DNA of 64,000 bases from a cyanobacterium endosymbiont of Rhopalodia gibberula (GCF_003574135.1 NZ_AP018341.1:1612001-1676000), one strand, 5' to 3'; counted from the first letter of the stretch, positions 29,535 to 40,321 are shown. The notes: a model not told the origin generated them from the sequence alone. Numbers and translations: made by a program.

Positions 29535-30076
29535 CTCATGAAGATAATTTTAAGAAACATCAAGATGTGTAAAGGAAAATGAAAAGAAGATAAAAAGCAA
29601 CGCTAGAAACAATACAAACGTGTTAGTCTGGATATGTCGGGTGGTTCCATTTAAGTGGGAGATTGGGGGTAAGACCTAGGTCTGTTGTTTTTTTCCGTTT
29701 GACCCTTTTCCCTAATTAGTAAATACAGTCAAAAGATAGGGAAGTATCCTAACATTTCTGACATTGAGCCTTAAGAGACCACTAAAGTAAAACAAGAGAC
29801 GAAATACAAGTTAACAAACCTACATAAGTTATTTTCCTTCTGCACTCTATCATTAATCCGTCTTAATATAAAGATACAATGAAGAAGAGATAAACCACAA
29901 TTAAGATTTCTAAAAAAAGGTCATAAAACTGATGAAAAAATACGAGATATCTGAGACTTTAGCTCGAATCAGTAGCATTGTTAAGATACTAATTTATCTT
30001 TTTTTAGAAGTAAGTAGCTAGTTTCTTTATTGCTGTTTGATGTAATTAAAGTTTAATGAATAATGGAGTATTAAAT
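29535..30076. other. Divergent spacer between lipB and lrtA/hpf
   Basis: About 540 bp holding the upstream regions of both divergent genes. Long untranslated leaders are known for cyanobacterial lrtA, so part of this may be the hpf leader. I see no clear fold or consensus promoter. Confidence 0.4.
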
Positions 30077-30676
30077 ATGAAGCTTTTGATCCAGGGTAAT
30101 AATATCGATATTACCGATTCTATTAATAACTACGTACAAGAAAAGCTCCAAAAAGCAGTCAGACATTTCCAAACAATGACAACGAAAGTTGATGTACATT
30201 TATCGGTAGCTCGCAATGCTCGGATCACTGATAAGCATAAAGCAGAAGTAACGGTTTATGCCAATGGCACTGTTATCAGAGCTCAAGAAGGCAGCGCAAA
30301 CCTCTACGCTAGTATTGACTTAGTGTCTGATAAAATTGCTCGTCAACTTCGCAGATATAAAGAAAAACTCAATAACAAGAAGCCTCACAGTCTAGTCAAA
30401 GCGGCAGAAATTGTTGAGGAACGTCCAGTAGAAGGGGACTTAATTGGTGATCGCACCCCAGAATTACCACCTGAAGTCATCCGTATGAAATATTTCGCAA
30501 TGCCACCGATGACTATTGATGAAGCCTTACATCGATTGGAATTGGTAGACCATGATTTCTATATGTTCCGCAATAAAGAAACTAATGAAATCAATGTTGT
30601 TTATATTCGCAATCATGGTGGATATGGTGTAATTCAACCTCGTGGAACTAATGAAAATGGCAACACTTCTCACTAA
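30077..30676 (+). CDS. hpf: Ribosome hibernation promoting factor, long form (LrtA)
   Basis: A cytosolic ribosome-binding protein that stabilises or dimerises idle ribosomes. The N-terminal HPF/YfiA domain (about residues 1-100) has the typical start [20 protein letters not shown], and the C-terminal long-form domain (about 140-190) has [20 protein letters not shown] and [17 protein letters not shown] choose ATG 30077 with GGAG at 30064-30067. An in-frame ATG at 30056 would add seven residues that the family lacks. In cyanobacteria this gene is known as lrtA, a light-repressed transcript, so retention in a dark-living symbiont would make sense. A hairpin follows the stop. Confidence 0.93.
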   Translation: MKLLIQGNNIDITDSINNYVQEKLQKAVRHFQTMTTKVDVHLSVARNARITDKHKAEVTVYANGTVIRAQEGSANLYASIDLVSDKIARQLRRYKEKLNNKKPHSLVKAAEIVEERPVEGDLIGDRTPELPPEVIRMKYFAMPPMTIDEALHRLELVDHDFYMFRNKETNEINVVYIRNHGGYGVIQPRGTNENGNTSH

Positions 30677-30704
30677 ATTTATAGTCAGCCAACTAATTTG
30701 ACTC

Positions 30705-30732
30705 AGTCCAATACTATAGGACGGATTGGACT
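30705..30732 (+). terminator. Hairpin terminator candidate after hpf
   Basis: AGTCCAAT (30705-30712) and ATTGGACT (30725-30732) form an 8-bp stem with a 12-base loop, 29 bases after the hpf stop. It is followed by the pyrimidine-rich CTATTCCTCTTGTCTTTT. The T-tract is interrupted, so efficiency is uncertain. Confidence 0.45.
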
Positions 30733-31114
30733 CTATTCCTCTTGTCTTTTCGCCGCTTAATTACTCAGAAAAGTTAAAATAATTAACCTAAAATAGTGAT
30801 ACTTTGTCCATTTTGTGCCAGAGATGCTGAGGATTTAGGCTCGATTAGCCTAAATCTCGGATGAAGGCAAGGGTAATGTGTAAGCTAACATAGGTGCTAA
30901 AACAATTAAATTCTTCTGAGGTTAAGGGTTAAACTTTGTTAAAGTTGAAACGGCAAGCAATAGGCTGAATCCGATTGATCGAAATTTAGCAAGGAACGAG
31001 CCTATAGGAAATGTCTCAATAATCGAGGAAAAAATATTACGTTAATTGGATAGCTCGCTAAATCATTTTTTTTACCTTTTTTATTTTTGAATGATAGATA
31101 AATTCAAGAAACGT

Positions 31115-31450
31115 TTTTCACTGATGAAACAGAAGTACTGATACTATTGTAGCTAGAGGCTTGTATGGTCATTTATAATTTATCAACTCATAAAGCAACA
31201 AAAGTTAAAGAACTGATGGAATCTATAGGAACACAAGTTGCATTCTTATCTCCTTATTCTGCTGATTTTAATTCCATTCAAAACTCTTAGTTGAAAAGAA
31301 AAAAATATTTGAGAACTTAATGATTTTTAAGCTCTTAAAATCTCGACCAGGCTATTAATGAAGTGATTGATTTAATAACTTATGAAGACATAATTGGTTG
31401 ATTAACTGACTGCTATTATTATGAGCTACCTAATTTAAAACCACTATCAT
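31115..31450 (+). pseudogene. IS630-family transposase remnant (C-terminal DDE part)
   Basis: Plus-strand reading gives EACMVIYNLSTHKATKVKEL then MESIGTQVAFLSPYSADFNS. This is the second catalytic aspartate region (V-x-D-N-x-S/P-x-H-K) and the L-P-P-Y-S-P-x-L/F-N-P-I-E region of IS630 transposases. The aspartate is replaced by tyrosine and the final glutamate by glutamine, and several stops are present. Later pieces (NEVIDLITYEDIIGWL) match the C-terminal end in another frame. It is a dead insertion sequence, and no terminal inverted repeats were recognised. Confidence 0.72.
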
Positions 31451-31662
31451 GCTAATTTCTTGAAGTATTACTACATATTTCCTTAGGAGTCATAACGTCC
31501 ATTAACTCCTACAATATCAACATCTGTAGTCAGAGTTGATGAAAATAGGATCAATCAAAATTGAAGTGAGGCAGGGGGTAGAAAGGTTTAAAAACTCTAG
31601 AAGAGAATGGGGGTATGAGAACCGAATTTAGTATCGTGTGAGAGCTCCCCATGGTTTAACTT

Positions 31663-34600
31663 CTAGATTTCTTGAAGCTCTACTTTTGCTTTAAGGCTAA
31701 CTATTTTCCACGGAGCAATTTCAAAAAAATTGGGAATAGGTTCTTCTAAAAGATTTACTTGATTAATAAATATTAAATCTAGGTTAGTAGTCACAAAAAT
31801 CAAGGTGGTTTTCCCCTCACATTCGTAACATCGTAAAACCCAAGCATTCGAGTGATCTTCTGCTGGTTTAAAAGCTGACAGAATTAGGTTATCTGAACCC
31901 AAATTTAAAAATTGATTGACTGGTGGTAATCTCGTCGGTTGATTCATTTTATTTTTTGGAGCAAAAACCACATTCATGGGAACGTTTAATTCATATCCTC
32001 GCTGTACAGTTTTTGCTTCTTGCCAACTTCCTTGATGTGGATATATGGCATAGGTAAAATGGTGCAAACCGCGATCACAATTAGAATCGGGCCAACGGGG
32101 ACTTTTTAAAAGAGTAAGTCTTAGGCGATTACTTTGACTATCATAACCATATTTACAGTCATTTAAAATACTTACTCCATAATTTTGAGACTTATCTGTT
32201 AAATCCGCCCATCTTAATGCAGGGACTTCCCATTTAGCTTTTTCTTCCGGAGTTTTAGGACAGTTCGTTCGTTCAATGGCAGCAAAAGGAATTTCATAGG
32301 TTGTATAATCACTGTCTAAATTCAGCGAAAAAGAACTTTTCACCAATACATGGGTTTCTTGCCAGTTAACTTTTGTTTTAATTATGATAACTTTTGAATT
32401 AATTCGTAAACTATAATCTTGACAAAATTCTGAGTTTTCTAGTTGTCGAATCACTCTTATTGTCCATTGTATAGGACCCATTTCTAAATACTCAATGGTC
32501 TTCAATTCAGTTCCTGGCAAGAGATAATCATTATAATTGGGATCGATATTCCAAGCATCCCAATATTGTCCTTGATCTTGAAATCCTTGCAATTGATTAC
32601 ATTCTCCCCTAACAACTTCCCGCTGAACAATTTTATCAAAAATACTATTTATATTTCCTGTTTCAGGATTGATAGTAACTTTTAAGTATTGATTCTCAAG
32701 ACTAAAATCATTATTATTAATTTTATCAGTATTTTCTGGAGTTTTGTCGGTAGGACATAACCAGAAAATGCGATATCCAATTGATGGAATATTTTCTGCA
32801 AAGAATAAAAGTTTATTATCGTTTGATAGTTGATAAGTTAATTTATTTCCTTCTAAATCATAAATTTTACAGTTATTTTCTTTTACTGTACATTCAATTA
32901 CTTCTGATCTTTGCCAGTTAAGAGAGTTAAAAATTATCAGGGGAATAGCATTGGTTTGAGGTGATTTTGGCAATGAGATTCTAGAACTAATCTCTTGAAA
33001 AGAATCGTCTAATAAGGATTGACTAATTTTTAACGCTTTCTGCCAATCTTTATTAGCTTGAGTAAAAACTCCAGGAATAGAAGTTCCAGGCAAAATATCA
33101 TGAAACTGATTAAACAAAACTTTTTTCCAGGCTTTTTCTAAAGAATTTTTGCTATCAATATTAATATTTTCCCTTTGAATAATTGTTGCAATAGAAAACC
33201 ATAATTCAGCTTGATATAGCAAATTTTCACAGCGACGATTATAAAATTTTTGATCAGCATGAGTTGTATAGCAACCCCGATGTAAATCTAAATAAAGTTC
33301 ATCATCCCAAACCGGAATAGAATCAGAAATTTTTACTAGTTTATCTAAATAATCAATAGCTTTAGTAAAACTGATTTTAGGAAAAAAAGGAGATTGTCTC
33401 CAGCGGTTTTGAACAGTTAACATATCACGAGTTGGACCTCCTCCATGATCTCCCACTCCAGGCAACCACAAAGCATCTTTTAAGCCTGTTTGTTGCTTCC
33501 ATGAAATGGAATAATCAGTCATTCTTAGAGGATCAGTATCCATAACTCCAGCGACATTTGGAGGAGAAATCAGAGTTAATAATTGGGTTCCATCGGGAGA
33601 TTGCCAATAAAAAAAACCATAAGGAAATTTTACATTAGTATTCCAGTGAAGTTTTCCAGTTGCAAAATATTTAATTCCACTCTGGTGGAAAATCTGTGGC
33701 AATTGCCAAGTAAAACCAAAACTATCAGGAAGCCAAGCAACCTCAGTTATTTTTCCAAATTTTTCTTTAAAAAAACGTTGTCCATACAATAGTTGTCTAA
33801 CTATTGATTCTCCAGATGCTAAATTTACTTCTGGTTCAACCCACATTCCTCCTAAAATTTCCCATTTCCCTTGTTTATATACTTTTATAATTTCTTGAAA
33901 AAGCTGAGGGCGATGTTTTTCTATCCATTCATAAAGGGCAGGGGTTGTATGACCGAAAATAAGTTCTGGAAACTCTTTCTGTAGATTTATAACAGAAGAA
34001 AATGTCCTCTCTCCTACATCCCAAGTTTCATTGACTAGCCATAACCAAGCCATATCTAAATGAGCATGTCCTAATAAATTTAAAGAGTATTGTTTTATAT
34101 TCTTTGCTAAAGGTTTAAGCATATTACGTAATTCTAATAAATGAAAATTAAATTCCTCTCTATTATCAACAATATCCCAGTTTATTTGATTAATTAATAC
34201 TTTAAATAAGTCTATTTTTTGAGGTTCAAAATTAGATAAATAATTGTGTAATATAGTTAGCTCGTCAGCAACAAAACCAGGGTCTATCAAACCTATATTT
34301 GTTTCATAAATAAGTTTAGAACTCATTAGTCCACCAATATCATGACTAGGGCTAACTAAACGTAATAAAATCAAAAATTCCTCTTTTGGTTTAGCAGATA
34401 GACTTACTAAAATCCTAGCTGAAGAATCAAATAAGTCTCCTTCTTGTACTAATTCTTTATTTATAAAAATTTCTGCTTTTTCTGCCCACCAAGTTAAAGC
34501 TAATTTGACAGTTAATCCTGATAGAGGATAATTCCTAATTTGTTTAGGAATTATAAGCTTTTTAGCTAACCATTTAACCTGTTTTCCTGCCGGCCAAATA

Positions 34601-34749
34601 ATATAACCTTTCTGATTAAGATTAACAGGTTTCCAAGTATCTATATTAATAGAATCAAAAGATATTTCATCAGAAATACTAAGCCAAGAAGATTGGATAT
34701 CAATCTGTGTTAATTGGCGGAGTTTATCAAGTATTTCAGTAATCATCAT
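31663..34749 (-). CDS. GH38 alpha-mannosidase
   Basis: A 1028-residue zinc-dependent glycoside hydrolase. The first zinc motif is HAHLDMAW (near residue 227), the nucleophile aspartate is in VAWLPDSFGFTWQLP (near 338), and a further zinc histidine is in FNQFHDILPGTSIPG (near 555). The middle helical and C-terminal beta-sandwich domains follow (for example LQGFQDQGQYWDAWNIDP). There is no signal peptide, so it acts in the cytosol, presumably releasing mannose from alpha-mannosides. The length is typical for bacterial GH38 enzymes. The full frame is intact despite its size, a strong sign of purifying selection. The gene stands alone between gene-poor stretches. Confidence 0.9.
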   Translation of the reverse strand: MMITEILDKLRQLTQIDIQSSWLSISDEISFDSINIDTWKPVNLNQKGYIIWPAGKQVKWLAKKLIIPKQIRNYPLSGLTVKLALTWWAEKAEIFINKELVQEGDLFDSSARILVSLSAKPKEEFLILLRLVSPSHDIGGLMSSKLIYETNIGLIDPGFVADELTILHNYLSNFEPQKIDLFKVLINQINWDIVDNREEFNFHLLELRNMLKPLAKNIKQYSLNLLGHAHLDMAWLWLVNETWDVGERTFSSVINLQKEFPELIFGHTTPALYEWIEKHRPQLFQEIIKVYKQGKWEILGGMWVEPEVNLASGESIVRQLLYGQRFFKEKFGKITEVAWLPDSFGFTWQLPQIFHQSGIKYFATGKLHWNTNVKFPYGFFYWQSPDGTQLLTLISPPNVAGVMDTDPLRMTDYSISWKQQTGLKDALWLPGVGDHGGGPTRDMLTVQNRWRQSPFFPKISFTKAIDYLDKLVKISDSIPVWDDELYLDLHRGCYTTHADQKFYNRRCENLLYQAELWFSIATIIQRENINIDSKNSLEKAWKKVLFNQFHDILPGTSIPGVFTQANKDWQKALKISQSLLDDSFQEISSRISLPKSPQTNAIPLIIFNSLNWQRSEVIECTVKENNCKIYDLEGNKLTYQLSNDNKLLFFAENIPSIGYRIFWLCPTDKTPENTDKINNNDFSLENQYLKVTINPETGNINSIFDKIVQREVVRGECNQLQGFQDQGQYWDAWNIDPNYNDYLLPGTELKTIEYLEMGPIQWTIRVIRQLENSEFCQDYSLRINSKVIIIKTKVNWQETHVLVKSSFSLNLDSDYTTYEIPFAAIERTNCPKTPEEKAKWEVPALRWADLTDKSQNYGVSILNDCKYGYDSQSNRLRLTLLKSPRWPDSNCDRGLHHFTYAIYPHQGSWQEAKTVQRGYELNVPMNVVFAPKNKMNQPTRLPPVNQFLNLGSDNLILSAFKPAEDHSNAWVLRCYECEGKTTLIFVTTNLDLIFINQVNLLEEPIPNFFEIAPWKIVSLKAKVELQEI

Positions 34750-35305
34750 AAATTTTTCTCGTAGACTTTTTACAAATTAAACTTGAAGACTATAAGATAG
34801 ATAAATTTTAATGGATTTCTTTAATAAGATTACATTAATAGATCTTTGCTCATCCTACAAAATTTATACTATGTGTTGAGAACAATAAGAATTATTAAAA
34901 TTAGTCAAGCAATAGTTAAAATTTTCTAAATTTTTTAGTAGAAACGAGATAAGAAACGGTTTGTAATATACAGGTATTTATAAATAAATACAATAGCTTA
35001 GGCTTATTTAAGCTAAAATCTAACAAGTACGGTTAGATAAAAAACAAGTAATATAATATCCATAACTTATTTAGTGAATAATAGCTTTACATCAAAGGAT
35101 TGCATCGACCATTAAGATAATGAACAATAAGATATTGCCAATATGAAAAAGTCTTTCATAATAAAATTCATACGAATGCAAAGATTTCTCAATAGATCAT
35201 TGTCCATATTTGTGAAACTAAATTTCTAACAATTTCCATCATGTTGGATGAATCTGTCTTGGACTAAAAAATATGACTCATGTTAGCTGAACTTGCCCAT
35301 CATTT
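34750..35305. other. Divergent spacer between GH38 and gloB genes
   Basis: About 555 bp of AT-rich DNA holding the upstream regions of two divergent genes. No clear promoter, repeat or remnant was recognised. Confidence 0.4.
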
Positions 35306-36085
35306 ATGGATATTAAACGACTTTCTGCCCTACGTAACAACTATATTTTTGTGCTTCATAATCCTACTGATCACACTACAGCTGTAGTTGATCCAGCTGA
35401 GGCGACTCCTGTTTTGCGATGTTTGGATGAGCTAGAAGCTCAACTAGTAGCTATTTTTAATACCCATCATCATTATGACCATGTTGGGGCGAATAATATT
35501 CTAATTGAAAAGTTTCCTAACCTTTGTGTCTATGGAGGGGTAGAAGATAGGGGAAGAATTCCTCACCAACAGGTATTCTTGAAAGAAGGTGATCGCGTTG
35601 AATTTGCTAACCGAGTGGGAGAAGTTTTCTTCGTCCCTGGACATACTCGCGCTCATATTGCTTACTATTTTTTCCCAGAATCAGCTCAAGACACCGGAGA
35701 ATTGTTCTGTGGCGATACTTTATTCTCGGGAGGATGCGGACGATTGTTTGAAGGTAATCCAGCACAAATGGTTAATTCATTAGATAAGTTACGGAATTTA
35801 CCCGATAAAACTCGTGTGTGGTGCGCTCACGAATATACTTTAGAAAATCTTCAATTTGCAGTAACAGTTGATCCTGATAATGCACTCTTAAAAAAGAGAT
35901 TTAATCAAGTTAAAAAACTCCGTCAACAACGACAAGCAACTGTTCCTTTTTTATTAGGAGAAGAAAAACAAACTAACCCCTTTTTGCGATGGGATAGTAT
36001 TAGTTTGCAATCAATAGCAGGTGTGAGAAAACCGGAACAAGTTTTTAGTAAAATTCGAGCTATGAAAGATAATTTTTATAAATAG
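35306..36085 (+). CDS. gloB: Hydroxyacylglutathione hydrolase (glyoxalase II)
   Basis: A cytosolic metallo-beta-lactamase-fold enzyme that hydrolyses S-lactoylglutathione to lactate and glutathione, the second step of methylglyoxal removal. The metal motif NTHHHYDHVGAN is at about residues 51-62. Further ligands are in VPGHTRAHIAYYF, FCGDTLFSGGCGRLFEG and CAHEYTLENL. The C-terminal substrate-binding helices end with the typical NPFLRWD. Length 259 is normal. No clear ribosome binding site precedes the ATG. A 20-bp perfect inverted repeat begins 20 bases after the stop. Confidence 0.93.
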   Translation: MDIKRLSALRNNYIFVLHNPTDHTTAVVDPAEATPVLRCLDELEAQLVAIFNTHHHYDHVGANNILIEKFPNLCVYGGVEDRGRIPHQQVFLKEGDRVEFANRVGEVFFVPGHTRAHIAYYFFPESAQDTGELFCGDTLFSGGCGRLFEGNPAQMVNSLDKLRNLPDKTRVWCAHEYTLENLQFAVTVDPDNALLKKRFNQVKKLRQQRQATVPFLLGEEKQTNPFLRWDSISLQSIAGVRKPEQVFSKIRAMKDNFYK

Positions 36086-36104
36086 AATTATGCTTATTCA
36101 AGCA

Positions 36105-36150
36105 ATAACTATCAAATAGTTTAATATTTGTTAAACTATTTGATAGTTAT
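36105..36150. repeat. Perfect 20-bp inverted repeat just downstream of gloB
   Basis: ATAACTATCAAATAGTTTAA (36105-36124) and its exact reverse complement (36131-36150) flank a 6-base loop, TATTTG. The stem is AT-rich and not followed by a T-tract. It may be a 3'-end stabilising hairpin, a terminator variant or the relic of a miniature mobile element. Confidence 0.85.
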
Positions 36151-36708
36151 AAACTAATCGTAATTAATTCATTACATAAGTAATGTTGTCTATTTTTGCT
36201 ATTTTAAATAGTTCCATACAGAGAGACTAATAAATTTTTGCGAATGAACAACCTAGCCTGATAAAATTTTTGTTACCAAACTACCAACATGGCTTGAGTA
36301 GCAATACATGATGTAATATCTGTAGATTTTGTGCTAGTCTTATAAGTCTACGGCGATAATTAAACCCTAATTCTTAAATATACCTTTCTAAACTTTACTA
36401 ACGTTCGTCATAAACATGCAAGTCAGCAAGATATACTGGGCTTTGACTATTCGTTGCATAGGTCGTTGCATAGGTTTTTTTAAAAAAAATTGCGTTCATC
36501 ATCGTTTACTAACGACATAGTGAATATTAAGTTTTAATAAAAATTAACTATGTCGTTTAATAAAATCTACAATGTTTGTAACAGCAATTGCTCTTACAAC
36601 TGCCTAATTAAAATTCATATCTTCAACAATTATTTTGCTATTTAGTTGCAATATCTCTTTAACCTCTTCTCAGGTAACTTAATTACCAAATTTAGTTGTT
36701 TCTATGGT

Positions 36709-36739
36709 TTTGTCACACCCCTAGTAGGGGTGTGACAAA
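36709..36739. repeat. 31-bp perfect palindrome between convergent gloB and sir
   Basis: TTTGTCACACCCCTA (36709-36723) is the exact reverse complement of 36725-36739, with a single central G. The stem is much richer in G+C than its surroundings. It lies in the convergent spacer but lacks a T-tract on either side, so a standard bidirectional terminator is not clearly supported. Confidence 0.85.
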
Positions 36740-36944
36740 GAACTTGTTAGTTAGCATTATCTTGAGAAGTATATCTCATAGTTATTAAACTTAGACAGAA
36801 ACTAACTTCGTGAATTTGTAAGCTAGATCGTTTATCTATAGCATTTTTGGGTGATTATGAAATATGGCAGAATCAATTTATAAATCAATCCCACCAGTAC
36901 AATTGGAGTATAAGTTTTGTAATTTAATCTTCTATCTTTATTGA

Positions 36945-38858
36945 CTACGATTTTTCTTGACTAAAATAAGTCTCTAATGCTTCATGAACAATCTGATTCA
37001 TCGGTCGTTTGTCTGTTTCTGATACAGCTTTAAGTTGAACAAACATCTCATCAGAAATACTTACCCGATGTTGATTTTTGCGAATACGACGCGGTTTTAT
37101 AGGCTTATAAGTTTTACTAAACTCTCTTAGAGACTCAAAGCCGACTCGACGACAAAATTGACCAAAACTTTCTTGTTCTATCTTCTCTTGCTTAAAATAG
37201 ACAAATAGAGGCTCTAAAAATTTTTCTATGTCTTTGTCAAGTAGTTTCTGGAGGTAAGGTTCAGCTAAGTTAGTTTGATTAGGACTTCCCCCTAACCAAA
37301 TTTGGTAGGTGTTTGGCGCACTTCCTACAAATCCCAGTTCAGCCATGTAGGGACGGGCGCAACCGTTGGGACATCCAGTCATCCGAATTACAATTTTCTC
37401 TGATGCCATGTCTAATTTAGATAAAACTGTTTTAATCCGCTCAATGATCCCAGGTAGGACGCGTTCTGATTCAGTAATAGCTAACCCGCAAGTTGGTAAA
37501 GCTGGACAGGCTATCGAATAACGGGTCAAATCATCAATTTCTTGAGGATTAGTAATTACACCACAATCTTGTAAAATCTTTTCAATCGCCTCTTGATGAC
37601 TAGGCTCAATCTCATAGAGAATAACGTTGTGGTTAGCTGTTAACCGCATAGGTAAACTAAATTGTTCGGTGATACGGCGTAGAGCGGTTTTGAGTCGTAA
37701 GTTTCCTTCGTCTTTCACTCGACCATTTTCAATCGAAATTCCCAGGAACAACTGACCATCTCCCTGTTCATTCCAGCCTAAAAAGTCTTTATATTTCCAT
37801 TTAGGAAGTGTTTTAAAAGGATATAGAGACTTACCAAAGTATTCTTCAACTTTAGCGCGGAATTTTTCTACTCCCCAGTCATTAATCAGATATTTCATGC
37901 GGGCGTGACGACGTTGAACTCGATCGCCGTAATCCCGTTGAGTGGCAACAATAGCCTTTAATACGTCATAAACATCTTCTTTAGCTACATAACCGATGGG
38001 GTCAGCTATCCTTGCAAAGGTTTCTTCCTTGTTATGGGTGCGTCCCATGCCACCCCCTACAAGGATGTTAAATCCTTGTAAGGTTCCCTTGTTGTCCGTC
38101 ATCACTACTAAACTGACATCATGGGTATAGACATCGATGGAATTATCTCCTGGAACAGTGACACTACATTTAAATTTACGGGGCATATAATGTTCCCCAT
38201 AAATAGGTTCCTCTTTGCCAGCAAAAATGGCTTTATTGGTATTGCATTGACGGGCAGCCACCACTTCGGGGGACTCTTCCACACTGAGAAATTTTTCTCC
38301 ATCAAGCCAAATCTCATAATAGGCTTCAGTTTGGGGTCTGAGCAAATCAGCGATTTTATCAGCATATTCCCAGGTGTATTGGTACTCAGGGCGATTTTTA
38401 AACGGTGCAGGAGGAGCCATAACGTTGCGGTTTAGGTCTCCACAAGCTCCAAGGGTTGATCCCATGTTTTTTACAATTGCTGACACTGCTGCTTTGAGAT
38501 TTTTCTTCAAAATACCATGAACTTGAAATCCCTGGCGTGTTGTCACCCGTAAGGTATGGTTTCCATATTCATCACTAAGGCGATCAAGAGTTAGATAAAG
38601 TTCAGGTGGGACAAACCCTCCAGGATTGCGAGTCCGCAACATCATTTGATAATCTTTTTCTTGTCCTTTAACTCTATTATCTCGGTTATCCTGTTGATAA
38701 GATCCATGAAATTTAAGAATTTGAACAGCATTTTCCGTAAAATGAGTTGTCTCTTCTAAAAGTTCTGTAGCTAGAGGTTCTCTTAGAAAGTTACTCTTCT
38801 CCTTAATTGCTTCTATCTTAGATATTTGCCTGGTGGGTGAAACTGAAGTATTGACCAT
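36945..38858 (-). CDS. sir: Ferredoxin-sulfite reductase
   Basis: This assimilatory enzyme reduces sulfite to sulfide with six electrons from ferredoxin, using siroheme and a [4Fe-4S] cluster. Cluster cysteines are in [17 protein letters not shown] and [17 protein letters not shown]. The N-terminal half shows [20 protein letters not shown] and the siroheme-binding [16 protein letters not shown]. Length is 637 residues. The last 50 residues (from about 588) read like a ribbon-helix-helix module, with [20 protein letters not shown]. The gene is divergent from aroC across 374 bp. Its retention implies that the organism still makes its own cysteine sulfur. Confidence 0.92.
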   Translation of the reverse strand: MVNTSVSPTRQISKIEAIKEKSNFLREPLATELLEETTHFTENAVQILKFHGSYQQDNRDNRVKGQEKDYQMMLRTRNPGGFVPPELYLTLDRLSDEYGNHTLRVTTRQGFQVHGILKKNLKAAVSAIVKNMGSTLGACGDLNRNVMAPPAPFKNRPEYQYTWEYADKIADLLRPQTEAYYEIWLDGEKFLSVEESPEVVAARQCNTNKAIFAGKEEPIYGEHYMPRKFKCSVTVPGDNSIDVYTHDVSLVVMTDNKGTLQGFNILVGGGMGRTHNKEETFARIADPIGYVAKEDVYDVLKAIVATQRDYGDRVQRRHARMKYLINDWGVEKFRAKVEEYFGKSLYPFKTLPKWKYKDFLGWNEQGDGQLFLGISIENGRVKDEGNLRLKTALRRITEQFSLPMRLTANHNVILYEIEPSHQEAIEKILQDCGVITNPQEIDDLTRYSIACPALPTCGLAITESERVLPGIIERIKTVLSKLDMASEKIVIRMTGCPNGCARPYMAELGFVGSAPNTYQIWLGGSPNQTNLAEPYLQKLLDKDIEKFLEPLFVYFKQEKIEQESFGQFCRRVGFESLREFSKTYKPIKPRRIRKNQHRVSISDEMFVQLKAVSETDKRPMNQIVHEALETYFSQEKS

Positions 38859-39232
38859 TTCTATAAAATTAAACGAGGAACAAATTTGGATATTCTCGCC
38901 CTTAAGCTAAGTTAGACTTTGGTTTATATCCTCAGATCTTAACGTTATTAAACCATACTAATTCTTTAAAAAAGATGACAGTTTTATGTAAACAGTGCTT
39001 CGAATTACTTCTATAATTATTCTTTAATAAACCGGAATAATTTTTATTACATAAAAGTAACTAAATTTCTAAACAAAAAACATTTCTATATTCTTTATTA
39101 TCTGTATGTTTGTTATATATTAACTTCTGTTTTTTGAGTTTTACATCATTTTACCTTGCCTATTGGCTATTGACTACTCTAGACTAGAAAATAGGACCGC
39201 AAAAATTAACAGATATTAATTAACAGGTATTT
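38859..39232. other. Divergent spacer between sir and aroC
   Basis: A 374-bp AT-rich region that must hold promoters for both genes. No consensus element or known operator was recognised with confidence. Confidence 0.4.
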
Positions 39233-40321
39233 ATGGGCAATATCTTCGGCCACTTATTCCGCATCACCACCTTTGGTGAGTCCCACGGTGGAGGGGTTGG
39301 AGTTGTTATTGATGGTTGTCCTCCACGCTTAGAAATATCCGAAGCCGACGTTCAGGTCGACTTAGATCGTCGTCGTCCTGGACAAAGTAAAATTACTACC
39401 CCTCGGAACGAAACCGATACCTGTGAGATCATATCAGGAGTTTTTGAAGGAAAAACCCTAGGAACCCCCATCACTATTCTAGTTCGAAACAGAGATGCGC
39501 GATCGCAAGATTATGATGAAATAGCTATGAAGTTTCGTCCCTCCCATGCGGATGCCACCTACGAAGCGAAGTATGGAATTCGTAACTGGCAAGGAGGAGG
39601 AAGAGCTTCAGCAAGAGAAACTATTGGGCGAGTAGCCGCAGGGGCAATCGCAAAAAAAATTCTCAAACAAGTAGCCAATGTGGAAATTGTCGGTTATGTT
39701 AAGCGGATAAAAAACTTCGAAGGAATTATTGATCCGTCAACAGTTACACTAGAAAAAGTAGAAAACAGTATTGTACGTTGTCCTGATGAAGAAACCGCAA
39801 AAAAAATGATTGATTTGATCGATCAAACTCGACGAGATAATAATTCTGTCGGTGGGGTAGTTGAGTGTGTGGCGCGTCAGGTTCCTAGAGGGCTCGGACA
39901 GCCTGTTTTTGATAAGTTAGAAGCAGATTTGGCAAAAGGAGTGATGTCTCTTCCAGCGAGTAAAGGGTTTGAAATTGGCTCAGGGTTTTCCGGGACCTTA
40001 CTAACAGGAAGTGAACATAATGACGAATTCTACACCGATGTAAATGGAGAAATTCGCACTACTACTAACCGTTCTGGTGGAATTCAAGGGGGAATTAGTA
40101 ACGGAGAAAATATTATTATTCGGGTTGCTTTTAAACCTACAGCAACTATTGGAAAAGAGCAACAAACAGTGAGTAAAATAGGACATAAAACCACATTGTC
40201 CGCGAGGGGAAGACATGATCCTTGTGTGTTACCTCGCGCTGTTCCAATGGTAGAATCAATGGTTGCTTTAGTTTTATGTGATCATCTCTTGCGTCAACAG
40301 GGACAATGTGGAGTTATTTAG
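39233..40321 (+). CDS. aroC: Chorismate synthase
   Basis: This enzyme converts 5-enolpyruvylshikimate-3-phosphate to chorismate with reduced FMN, the last step of the shikimate pathway, in the cytosol. Signatures are [17 protein letters not shown] near the start, [17 protein letters not shown], the GGRASARET motif, and [20 protein letters not shown] near the end. Length 362 is standard. A HIP1 octamer GCGATCGC sits at 39499-39506. The gene is followed after a 35-bp heptamer-repeat spacer by hddC on the same strand. Confidence 0.96.
   Translation: MGNIFGHLFRITTFGESHGGGVGVVIDGCPPRLEISEADVQVDLDRRRPGQSKITTPRNETDTCEIISGVFEGKTLGTPITILVRNRDARSQDYDEIAMKFRPSHADATYEAKYGIRNWQGGGRASARETIGRVAAGAIAKKILKQVANVEIVGYVKRIKNFEGIIDPSTVTLEKVENSIVRCPDEETAKKMIDLIDQTRRDNNSVGGVVECVARQVPRGLGQPVFDKLEADLAKGVMSLPASKGFEIGSGFSGTLLTGSEHNDEFYTDVNGEIRTTTNRSGGIQGGISNGENIIIRVAFKPTATIGKEQQTVSKIGHKTTLSARGRHDPCVLPRAVPMVESMVALVLCDHLLRQQGQCGVI

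Larger units (their letters stand above)
36086..36944. other. Convergent spacer between gloB and sir
   Basis: About 860 bp with no intact gene. It carries the two strong palindromes listed separately. The rest is AT-rich, with no recognised protein remnant. Confidence 0.5.
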
